From positions 8,593,482 through 8,657,481 of the forward strand of contig NC_060028.1 of assembly GCF_021134715.1 (NCBI RefSeq): a stretch of DNA of 64,000 bases, read 5' to 3'. The notes under the pieces are model-generated. The model worked only from the letters and a program-made list of their open reading frames with translations, made no database searches and was not told the DNA's origin. Source of the stretch: Daphnia pulex (taxonomy: Eukaryota > Arthropoda > Branchiopoda > Diplostraca > Daphniidae). Shown piece by piece: positions 14,300 to 25,157 of the stretch (the stretch's first letter is position 1; every line of letters starts with the position of its first letter). The translations under genes and the position numbers were made by a program.

Positions 14300-17200
14300 C
14301 GCTGGTCGAAAAAAACGGCCCAGTGTCAAGTTATTGATTTCGAAATGTTGTTGTCGCTGCTGCTTCGAAACTTACGCCGTGTGCTCCGAATGGTTTCGGA
14401 TCCGACGACTTACTGATCCACTTTGGCAGTTTATCGAGGCACGAAAAGAACAGCAGCAGCAGCAGGAGTAGCTGGCCCTTTCGACTCACGTTGCTGCCGC
14501 TGCTGTTGCTTTTCACAACACGGTCGGCCGACCGACCGACAGTGTGACGAGCCAAAAAGGAGGTTCTACTACCGCCACCCACCTCCACCTCGCAGCATAC
14601 AGTCGGTGTGTGTATAACGGCAAATGTATGGCACACACACACAGGGAGGGAGGGAGGACTCCCCAAGCTCTTTTTGAACGAAAAATTTGAAATAGAAAAA
14701 AGAAAGAAACGACGTATAAGAGAGAGAAAGAAAGAAAGAGAGAAAAACAACGTCATCATCCGGGTGCGGATTTATTTTTAAAAATATATATGTACATGTT
14801 ATGCGCGTCTAGTAGTATACAAGGGCGCCGGACAGTTTGAACGCGTTCGGACGGAAATACTCAAAGTGGTGGCAGCGAATAAGAGCAGCAGAAGCAGAGC
14901 GAAATTCCTTTGATTCTTTTTGTTTTGCGGGTAGGAAAAAATAATTTTTGTTGTTCCCTTCGGAGCTGGGCGCTCGAAAAAGTTCCGTGGAGGAGGAGGA
15001 GTGACGGGGAAAGGCATTTCAAAGTCTTCCCCTCCTTGCTCACTCATCACGTAACAGAGACACACATGGTTTTTATGGTTTGTATCGATCCGCTGTCACG
15101 CTGTGGCGGGTCGACCGATTTCCTCTCCGCTCTCCGTTCCCGGCCAGTGAATTTTTGATTCGCTTCCCGTTTTCTTTTTTTCTTTTTTTCTCTCGTCTCT
15201 TGTTGTCTTGTTTCAGTTCATTCAAATTCACAGTCTTATCCCTTTTGTTTGACGTCAGCGGAAGTAACGAGAGAATGAAGAAGAAGAAGAAGAAGCTTTT
15301 TTTAAAATAGATCTCGTCAGTGTAGGGCCAGCAGCTGCTGGGAGGAGATGATTCACACACACTCACGCAGGCAGGGAATACGACCACCACCGCATAACGC
15401 AACCAAAAGAAAAGAACAAGGAAATGAAGTCGAAAAAATAAAAATAAGATGGTTGTCGACCATTCTCACAAGCTTTTGGCTATGGTCGCTTTGAGGATAT
15501 GGGATGGATTCCCCATTTTTGTTTTTGTTTCTTTTCCAGCCAACGGGAGAGAAAGACGAATGACGACACCAGAAGAGCAAAGCTAAAGAAGAAGAAGAAA
15601 ATGTTGTTAAGCGTGATGGTCCCTGCCAACCATCTGTTGCTCGCCTGCGCGTATTATACCGCTAGGCTATACTACAGCTCGAAACGGCTGGCACTTGTGT
15701 TTTAAGATGCGGCCGCCACCATTTCAATTTCATCATTTTCAAATCAAATCGCGATGCGCTCCGTCGAGAAAACTTGATGCGGTATTACCGAGCATCGCGC
15801 AGTGTGTGCTTGTGTGTTTTCAGAGCTTTGTAATTATAGACATTCGGGGCGAAGGAACTGTAATCGCGTTTAGTCTGATTTAATATTCGTGTCCCCAATT
15901 TTTGTTTTCTTTCGCCGGGCTGCCGAGAGAAAGATAAAAAGAAAGAAGAAAAAAGGGGCGAAACACAAGAGAATGACAGAGAGAGAGAGAAAATTATTTT
16001 GTTTGACAAGTCAATCGGGCGTGTCGTCTGGCCAGACCCAATCTAGTTATGATTGGATTTGAGACCCTTATAGGCTCTCTCTCTTTCTCTCGCGTCTTTT
16101 CTCATATATCCTTATTAGATTTCTGTCTCCTCACGCTCTCTTAAAGCCTTTCTCTCTCAATTTTGCAATCAATCTCAAGTTTATTATCTTTTTCTAGTCG
16201 CGGAGCCTTTTAATTTTTTTTGGGTTTTTTTTTTCGCCGAGAGTCTGAAACAGAATTTCGCAGGTGCCGTGAAGAAAAATGTTTCTAAATAAATTCCGGC
16301 TGACAGGGTTTCGAGTCGTTTGCCTTTTTATTTATATTTTTTTCAGGTCGTGATTATAAATAGCAGCTCATCATAACGGTGAATATCGTTTGACGATTCG
16401 CAACGGCGGCACAGTCTCACAGCATCCATTTTCTCGCTGGAACAGTTTTCTATGTGCGTCCGTTTCGGACGATCTGCCCGCAGTTGTGTCTGCGCAGTTC
16501 CAATTTCGGAGGGGGGAATTTATGGAAGTGCGCGTCGAAAAGGCCTCCGGAGAAAAATAAAAAATAAATAAAATAAAACTCCTGCGCCTGTACAACATTT
16601 AATAACGTATCGATTGGAGTCAACGGGGCGTGACACACGTTTTAACCGGAGTAAAAAGGTTGTTTTCTTTTTTTAAATGTTCGCCATCATCTTTTGTGGT
16701 GTGCCTGAAACGTTTTTTCCGTGTGAAATGTTTTTGAGCTGAATCCTCACCGTGTGACTGATGAATGTTATCACGACACTCAGTCGCGCACGTGCCGGAC
16801 TTTGCAGGGAGATTGGAATGGAATGAACAGCTCCTCTGGAGCGTGTAAACTTTTGTCAGCCGTCAGTTTTTTTCGCGACGATAATAATGGGACTTTTTCT
16901 ACTTTTTCTTCTTCTTTTTCGTGTTAAGTTATTTGTTTTGTGTCTTTTGACTTTTTTTTTGTTGACGCACATTATGTGAGGTAATGCTGGGCTGCCAGCC
17001 AGAGCGGCAATGATTTCAAGGGAATTGGAATCTTAACTTGGGGATGAGTCGGGTTAAAATCGTTTTAGCGGAAGTTTCGACTTGATTGCCCGCCTGGAAC
17101 CCGAAAATAAAATTTTAAAAAAGAAAACCCGTCACAATAAGAGTGGTACTTGGAATTTGGAAATATGGTCCATTTCCACTTGGCTCGCTCTTTTCGGATG

Positions 17201-20200
17201 GTGGGGGGATTATACCGAAGGTCCAATCACCGTCATGGTGCGATGCCGATCGTGATGGAAATCATCCACCTTTTTTGTATTCGTACGAAAAATGGATGTT
17301 CTATCAACAGGTAAAAGACCTCCCGCAATACTGCCAAATCTGTCCCCTTTTCTTTTCAATGATTTCGAAATTTTTTTTCCCCCGAGAAATAAATCGAGAT
17401 GACTGGAAACTCTTTTGATTTCTCTCGCCAAAACGGGGATTCACCGTAGCGGTAAAATAGCGATGAAAGGAGCGTGGACAATTCACGCAGCGCAACGGCC
17501 GTTTTCAGTTTTGTCCCGAATCGGTTCACCCCGTTTTTCTTTTAAATGAACCGCGTCCTTCATGTGCCCTTTTTCTTACTTATTGGCACGTCTCGCTCCA
17601 TCTGCCTTTTCAAGCAGGACACGACAGAGTTGAAGCTATTCCTATACCTCAATAGCATATAAGTGAATCAAAGAAGAATTTCTGGTTAGATCGAAGCCCT
17701 GCTGTGTCCGATAAGGAACGAAAGAGCTTTTGACGTAGACCAAACGTGGTGGAGGGTCTTTATTTATTTATTTGTCTATCAGCTGACGGAGAGAAGAATA
17801 GCGCACATAGTGGACGTACATGTATACTTTGTCTTGTGTCACGCTCCTTCACCTTTTTTTTTCTCTCTGACGTTATTTGTGCTCTCCTTTTGGTTGTATT
17901 TGTTTCCTTCCGCGCTCTCCATATGAATACGTGGCTAGCTGGCTGGTCCTCTCCGCGGTGACGGGACTTTATTTTTTCCTTTTTTTTCCCAATTCCACTA
18001 AAGCAGCCAACCGCTCAAGGGGGACGACGATACATAAAATTGGCTTGAAATTATTGGCCGGCCGTATCAGAGCTTTCACGGGATTTTCCCTCTTGCCGCT
18101 CCTCCGCCGGCGGAAGGAAATAACCGACCGTGTCCGCACTGGACTATATCCTTACGTATATTTATTCATCCCTTTGAAGTCTCGAGCGCACACACGGCAG
18201 CACATTATTATCGATATATTTATTACATTGAAGAAAATCGAATCGAAAATGAAAGAAAAATATTTTCTTTTCTTTTTCTTTTTTTTTCCCCCTTTCGCTT
18301 GTGCTGAGTTGACCATCCACCCACCTCGGGGGGCAGCTTATTGAATCTACAAGATTATTATTTTCTTTTTCTTCTTCTTTATTCGATTCTTTTTGAGAGA
18401 CTGATTTCTCCGGCGATATATGTATGTGGCCGGTAGAGGGCGGTTGACACACGGAAACGAGTTGGCAACTTCCCCGTTCTCGTTGCTGCTGCACAGAAAG
18501 AAATTGACCCGGTCACGTACTCTTTTCGTCGGTGTATGTCATTGGAATGAATGGAACGAAGGGGAAATAGGAGGAGTAAGCAGGGGGGGGGGGAGGAGGA
18601 CATGACGGTGAATTCGTCTGTCGACCTGAATCGGAAGGAAGATGTAATCGAACTTGGCCCATGGATCAGAGCAGCAGCAGCAGCACGGGCGGCGGCGGCC
18701 AGCTCTCGATATTATTATTTCGTTCTTTAAATGCCAAACGGGGGAAGAAAAAAAAAGAAAAGTCCCGGCGCTTTTCCTCTTGCCAAGACGAGGCGGATCG
18801 TGGCCAAACATCCGCAACCCCTTGCATCCCAGGAAAGCCAAAAAGGAAAAAAAGAAGAAGGGAGAGAATTCTTGAAATGTTTTTCCTACTTGGCTCGCGC
18901 AATTGAACGATTTCACAAATAATTCTCCCGGCCATAAAAATCGAAAACTGACAGCCAGACTAACGAATAGAGAGAGCGACGTGATTGCAACTGCTGGGGA
19001 TATAATCGATGAGTGAGATGAGGTAACTTTTATTCCAACAAGTCTCTTGTGGGGTATATATATATATATGAATGACGTCCGTGGAGGGGAGTAAGGTCTT
19101 GGGTTGCTGTTGAAAACGCGAGTTTATTATTCTATCCCGGCCAACTGACAAATCCAAATGGCATTAATCCAATTCCCATTAAAGTTCGAACTTGTTAGCT
19201 CCGTGTAGACTTTTCCATTTGGAAATGAAAAATCAAAATAACGACGTAAATACCTGGAGCTCAACTTTTCGGTGCTCCCCAAGAAGACGTAAATATTGAT
19301 TGATATTCATCCCACGTCAGTGAAACGAATTGAATTTTTTACTTCCCTGATCAAAGTAGCAAATGTGACAAAATGAGAAAAGTCAAGGAGGTAAGCAACA
19401 AAGTTCATTTCCGAGGGAGTTTAGATTTCACAGAGACAGAAACACTACGTGACATGTCATACAACTTATACGTGAAAGTAGAGTCTTGTTGACAGACTAC
19501 GGGATGTGATGACTGATGATGGATATTATCCACATGTTCCCAAAAGTTACTTTTAGAACACCATTATATAAGATGTAGCAACTTTTATAGGGGCATATCA
19601 CTAAATTCATCGATTACTGCAACTACGTAATTCTACTAAGTTTCGGAACTGCGCTGCGTTAGTTGACTGTTAAAGCAACAGATACGCAATTGCATCCATA
19701 TGGTTCAATATTCAAATATGTTTCTCCGTTGAATTCTATTAGGCTTTTTAATGACGCACTTACACGTGAATTATTTCTCGAAAGAAAATGCGCAGTTCAG
19801 TTTTCGGAAACCTGGTGGAGTCGATAAGCTCAAAGACTCTTCTTCTTCTTGTCGATTTCATAACGCACAAGTTTAAGGGATAACAAGAAATGAATAACTG
19901 AAGACCTCTTACGCAATATTTTCGTTGTCAAGATTAGTGCAGGGCTATGTTGAAAGTTTTTTCCGGTTCTGAGTTATCTCAGCGAGAAAGATGTTTGGCT
20001 TCCGTTACTATTGGATAAGGTAGCGGAGAAACGGTTACCGAAGGGAAATGGAAAATGCAGATGATCATCAAAATGGTATTATTTTGATCCATATTTTAGT
20101 GTCCATTCGCCCATCAGCGATTTCAATCTGTTTGATTCGGGGGGAAATGCGCAGCAAGTAAAAGGGGAGAAACGCTTAGTAATTTTGTCAATAGATAGAG

Positions 20201-22600
20201 GACCTATTGCCAGGGTGGCACGAAAGTTGCTGATTCCGGCTAGAAAAAGTGAAGGAAAAATCGAACAAACGACGAAACGAGCCAAACTATTGTTGGATAT
20301 AACTGGCCTCGAAGGGTTTGACATTAACTTTGCTAGACGCACCGTAAACTTCAACAACTGCCTCTATTTTTTTGTTGTCCACCTATCCCATGTGAAGTCG
20401 TTACGACGCTATTCTACACTAGTTTAGGTTTAAAAAAAAAATACTAGAAAACAAGTTTTGAAAAATGTCGCATTTTTATTTCGACTAGAAGCTGTAGATA
20501 TAGTATTGTACGAAATCAAGTAATTTACAGCTAACTTTAAAGGCCCTTGCCATTTCTTTGGCTTGGTTACACGGATAGACGGTGTGTGCAACTGGGTTTG
20601 AATACTTAACCGAGACGTGAAAGGCTTTTGCTCTTCTTTTGAATAGAAAACGAAAACTCATCAGTCGTCGTGTCGAGTTTGCACAAAGGCGGAAAAGCGA
20701 GCAAAGCGAATAATAGTGTGCCGTGGAATAAGCTATAGTGCGCAGCTATATCAATAAGCACAATATACAAAGTGACGAAGCAGAAGCTAGTCTGCCAAAG
20801 AATGGTTCGAGCGTGAAGGTAAACAGTCTGACTGTCAAATGAAGTTCCACTTTCGAATGTTTATCTTACAATTTCCCCCCCACGCTGCTACGACAACATT
20901 TCCGTGTCTTTTCGACGGAATTGATGGTGACAGAGAGTGAGCTGATCCTTTTTTTTCTCTCCTATTTCCAAGATCTCCATCCGACACACGTAGACGTAGC
21001 TGTAAGCTGAAATCGTTACCCGTGACTTATCATCTGCCGAGGGCACGAGCCGGGTCACCCTTAATTGCCAGTAGTAAATCCCGAAATATTTCATTAAGAA
21101 TGTTACCACTTTAACCAAATTTATGGAGACTTTAGATTATTCTGTTTACGAGCCCTCTTGAATCTGATTTACTGATGTGCGCAGTCCTTGCCAGCATTTT
21201 GGATTGAATTGAAAAAAAACTTTGAGGAATTAAAAGAGTTCCCTCAAGAGTAGATTTGGCATTTGACGTCATTCACCGCGGTTTTTCAATTATTACACTA
21301 CAGAACCAAGTACTGCGTTATTGTAAGTGAAAAGTTACGCCATCCGTCCCATTGTGTCCGATCCCCGCATGTCGCTAGTCGAGAGAAAGTGCGCACGCTC
21401 TCCTTGGAAAAGCTTTTCTTCCTATCAACGTCTTTATGTAAAGTCCAGCACTCTTGTCCCTTTTCTTTCGACAAGTAAACTCGGTTCTTTTCTATAGATC
21501 CAATTCTCCTTGCTCCACATAGTTCCCTTCTTCCATAGTAATCCGCCGCCCACATCCGTTGCGAGCTCACCAGCCTTTTCTTCGCGGAACTTTTATTAGC
21601 AGTGTCGAGTCGTTGGCCAGCCAAATAATGACCAGCTTTAAGTACGGGTCCCTTGGCTTTTGTGCTGCTGCACTGCTTTATCTATCTACATAAGACGACG
21701 ATGCGATTGTATTAATTAGTAGTCTGCAGTTAATGGCACGATATCGTTCAACTTCCAGCAAAGAGAGATGCAACGTTTTTCCCAACCCATCGATACAAAC
21801 ACGATTTCACATTTGTCTTCAGCATAAGTATATTGCGTACATTACCCGACAAGTCGCATCTTGTTGGACAGTTATTTGTATCCGTTTGATACTCGTCGAT
21901 GCGGAAAATAAATGCTATGAGGAGAGCACAACCTTTTAGGGTTAGGGTAGCGTAAGGTTTAAATCGGACATTTGACATCAAAGCTTGGACACACAGACAT
22001 CTGCCACGCAGCTACCAAGGAGGAAGTTATTTTCCGATCAATTTGATTCCCTCTCACATGACGGGAAATGTCATTTTTGCTTTCTCTTGTGTGGGTGATT
22101 AGGAGTTGCCATGGAATTGAAAATACAAGACAGGTTAAATGAAAACACGGAATCTTGTATGTGATAAATCAATGTAATTTAATACAAAATGAACTCCATG
22201 CTGTTGCCTTTTAGAACTATTATTTATTATTAGACAGTATTATTGGGAAACTCATCTCTTTATTCTATAAGCAGTCCCTTATTTCGGATTCGATAGCTGA
22301 GTTCTAGTTAGAAATGAGGGGATATATATGATACAAACCCGAAATGCTACACGTACAAGTGTGCAGCACGATAGATCACGTCCGAACACTAACACCAACG
22401 ATGGCGGCGCAATAAACCGTGTGAATGGCAAAGCGTCGAGGACAGGGGAAGCGCAAATTAACAAAAAAGATTTTGAAGGACAAATAGCAAATAGATCTGA
22501 ACACGACATCCAAGTCAGCGTGGCACTATTCAAAGGGTTTTGTTATAAATAGTGGTGGTACTGAAGACGCGATATGTCACTTCATGTATATATGTACAAT
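14300..22600. other. Long region without a supportable protein gene
   Basis: I see no recognisable gene. The stretch contains AGC repeats near 14448-14467, poly-T/poly-A tracts, purine-rich (AAG)n tracts near 15280 and 15590, a TA repeat near 19057, and pyrimidine-rich stretches. Open frames around 20079-20427 are open on both strands and match no family I know. It could hold enhancers or first introns of the flanking genes. Confidence 0.5.
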
Positions 22601-22645
22601 GAATTCTAGAACGAGACGCCATGACGCCTGATTGGGTTTCTTTTC

Positions 22646-23244
22646 TTAGTAAGAGTGATCGTTGGAGTCAAAGAGCCAAACTCGATGAAAGTGGGGTAAT
22701 TTGGGGAGAAGAACAGCCACCAAAGCAATTATATTGACAATAAAGTGAGTCGTGTCATACTTTGTGTAAAAGCTGGTTAAGACAAACCTGAAAGAAAAAG
22801 AGAGAAATCATCTAATGAGTAAACAACTTACTGAATAATCAAATATTCAAATTACAGTATGACGGGCACGACCGTTAGAAATTTGCGTGTCACTGTAAAA
22901 CGCTTTCCATAATCTATTTGCTCCCAATGGGTCAGAGATCGAGTTTTCCCCTGATCTAAGGGTTCGAATGGTGCACCTTTGACTATGTGCAAAAATATCA
23001 ACATAAACTGAAACAAAAGAATTACTTGGTTAGAACCATGTGAAAGGGATGAATATGTTAAAATATTATTTACTAAATTATGAATGCAGTTCGTCAGAGT
23101 CCAAGACACTGCTGTAGAGATGAAAGGAAGACATAACAGTATTAGATGAAGTAGAAGGACACCAAGCCCGTAAGAGAGCCAGAACCCTTTTCCGTTCAGC
23201 CAAGAGCTATTGGGATTGACATCTCCATGACCTCCAACAATCAT
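22646..23244 (-). CDS. ORMDL: ORMDL family protein (sphingolipid homeostasis, ER membrane)
   Basis: Three exons (23074-23244, 22856-23007, 22646-22787) give 154 residues, the usual ORMDL length (153 in human ORMDL1-3). Diagnostic segments are [11 protein letters not shown] at the start, [10 protein letters not shown] at the end of exon 1, [26 protein letters not shown] and TSFYTKYD. Four hydrophobic segments fit the ER multi-pass topology. ORMDL proteins bind and restrain serine palmitoyltransferase, the first enzyme of sphingolipid synthesis. The start ATG at 23244 opens the conserved N-terminus; the upstream open frame lacks a conserved methionine. The gene is divergent from the Pcc1/LAGE3 gene, with 530 bp between the two start codons. 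Confidence 0.96.
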
Positions 23245-23659
23245 CTCAAAAGAAGTAACCTGATGACAAATAATAGGAAAGAAATTAACAAAAGTTGTCA
23301 GTACTAACTTGAATGACAACCATTTATGTTTTTGTAGGATTCATTTTAAAATGTTATTTGACACATGGATTATTATGATGATTGTAACAGTTGTTAGCAT
23401 TAAGAAAAAGGAAGAATGATTTTACTATTTTGGTTGTTTTGCTTCTAAAAACAGAACTGATTTTCTTTTGGCTTGTGAAATATTTGCATGCAAACAAAAA
23501 GAAAACAATATATATCGATAATATTACCGGTAGTAATGAAGATAGGTTCGAATGTTTAACTTCCGTTGCTCCACTAAATATCTTAGATTTCTTTCTACAA
23601 CACTCTAGTGATGACAATAATTTTAGCATAAGAGTATTAATAAACTTCAGTTGCCATTC

Positions 23660-23774
23660 AACATGAATAATAATTGATCGACAAATCGAGCAACTGCACG
23701 AAACGAACGCATCAATTTGCTGATGACGTATGCGTCGTCTGCACTGTGTAGTCTGCAATGGACTAAAATTGAGA
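23660..23774. promoter_or_regulatory. Presumed promoter zone between ORMDL and Pcc1/PIG-P
   Basis: This is the upstream side of the Pcc1 start, in the gap separating it from divergent ORMDL. It holds a CRE-like cluster around 23724-23740 (GATGACGTATGCGTC) and no TATA box, as expected for a housekeeping promoter. Whether ORMDL shares it is unknown. Confidence 0.3.
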
Positions 23775-24398
23775 ATGGACACTTCAAGCAATATTTCAGA
23801 TTTCAATATTTCTCCGCTTTTTGCGTAAGTAAATCTCTAACACGTTACCTTGAAATATGAATTAAAGAAAATATCCGTTAACAAAAATGTCTTCATTTAT
23901 CGTGTAAAACGGTTGGGTTGAAAGTTGAAACCAACACGGCATAAACCGGTCACATGTAGAACACACTGCATGCTTTGATAGGCACGTTAGTTATTGTGAT
24001 ATTTTCTGTGGTAGGAACTAGGAACCGACTATCAAGTAACTCATCTTTTTTATTTATTTTTTTTACTACAGAGAACTTTGCATTCCCTTCCAAACTGCTG
24101 ATCTTGCAAATGTAGCGTACAACTCTTTGAGAGTTGACAAAGAACCCAAACGGAGTTCAACAACAAAAACTCTTTCCTTGGAGGGTAACAGTCTTAAAGT
24201 GTAAGTGTCGTAGTTTTTGTCTTCGATCAACTTGTTCTAAATATTACTAATATTTTCTTTATTATTAGATCTTTTAAATCTGGAGATACTCGCCAATTGA
24301 GAACTGCTGTGAATTCATTTCTTGACCTCCTTATTCTTGTCTCAAGGGCGATAGATGAATTTACACCTGTTAATTTCAAGTTTGAGAATGTCTCTTAA
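23775..24398 (+). CDS. LAGE3: EKC/KEOPS complex subunit LAGE3/Pcc1 homologue
   Basis: Three exons (23775-23824, 24072-24200, 24269-24398) encode 102 residues with clean phase. The protein has the Pcc1 fold signature: IPFQTADLANVAYNSLRVDKEP (conserved IPF and NSL..D.EP core), then LSLEGNSLKVSFKSGDTRQLRTAVNSFLD. Human LAGE3 has the equivalent PSPLEAEIARRSLAPDAEP and VINFLDQL. Pcc1 is the dimerising subunit of KEOPS, which makes the t6A modification at position 37 of ANN-decoding tRNAs. The stop codon (24396-24398) lies inside the start of the PIG-P frame, so both probably come from one transcript. Confidence 0.9.
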
Positions 24399-24886
24399 AG
24401 ATTTAAGTGGACCGAGTGAGACCAAAAACACTCCTGCTCCCTATAGGGCTATTTATGGTTTTGTTCTTTGGCTGGTATCATATGTGTTCTTGATTATTTA
24501 TATAGTGTGGGCATTTATTTCAGAGGAATGGCTTCATGTATTTGGATTGACATACTGGCCTCAGAAATACTGGGCTGTTGCAATCCCAGCCTATATTTTT
24601 ACAGGGATTTTGCTCTTTGGCTTTGTAATCTATCCTAGTATCAACCTCTTGATCACCCCTCCATTGAATGATTTAAGGACAGTTTTAGATGAGAACTGTG
24701 CTTTCACTGCTGGTCGAGGAATTGCTCCCATAACTGATATCCCCCTTATTGAAGTATGTGAAAATTTGTATTTGTGAAATTTGATTTAAACTTTTTTTTT
24801 TCAAAATTTGAGTAACTGCATGTATTTCACAAACCTTGGTTAGAAGAAACGCATATTTGGACAAAAACAGATTCGAAATTCTTTGA
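24388..24886 (+). CDS. PIGP: GPI GlcNAc-transferase subunit P (PIG-P)
   Basis: The frame opens at ATG 24388, eleven bases before the end of the Pcc1 frame, and exon 1 runs to 24757. The protein has the PIG-P core: APYRAIYGFVLW, a membrane segment, VWAFISEEWLHVFGLTYWPQKYWAVAIPAY, a second membrane segment and NLLITPPLNDLRTVLDEN. The human protein matches at RAIYGFVL and GLTYWPQKYWAVALP. PIG-P is a small ER membrane subunit of the enzyme that adds GlcNAc to phosphatidylinositol, the first step of GPI-anchor synthesis. A second exon, 24813-24886, is my best fit for the C-terminus because it continues DIPLIEV with a plausible tail and stop after a poly-T tract; that exon is less certain than the first. 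The total is about 147 residues. Confidence 0.92.
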
Positions 24887-24974
24887 TCAACAATTTGGTA
24901 CGGTAAGATACAAAAACTGAAACTTTAAAATGGAAACTTCGTATTAAAGGACTCAAAATATTTTGCCAACTTAA

Positions 24975-25130
24975 TAGAGTACAAGAAGGCTTTTCTAGGT
25001 TGTAGGACCATTCCTTATCAACTTCCGGCAATTTACCTTCTTCCATTGAGTGTCTCGAGGTAAAAGGTACGTGAAAACATACAACAGAAAGCGGTGGGGT
25101 GAGGATTTTTGAACGGGCATAGGCCAAACA
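24975..25130 (-). pseudogene. Decayed tandem copy of the 3' end of the neighbouring PIP-box gene
   Basis: This sequence aligns by eye with about 25168-25327, the last coding part of the downstream gene. Shared words include ATGTTTTCACGTACCTTT, GGAAGTTGATAAGG and AAGCCT followed by GTACTCT, in the same order and orientation. Indels destroy the original frame; the remaining open frame reads partly as LPEVDKEW, compared with LLEVDKGS in the parent. It sits between the PIG-P stop and the intact last exon, so a short segmental tandem duplication is the simplest origin. Confidence 0.8.
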
Positions 25131-25157
25131 AAAATGGAAACATTAGGAATAAAAAAA

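Noticed and set aside
20079-20427. Frames open on both strands (92 and 80 codons)
   Set aside because: The plus frame (SIDRGPIARVARKLL) looks somewhat protein-like, but neither strand has a recognised domain, conserved start or splice partners.
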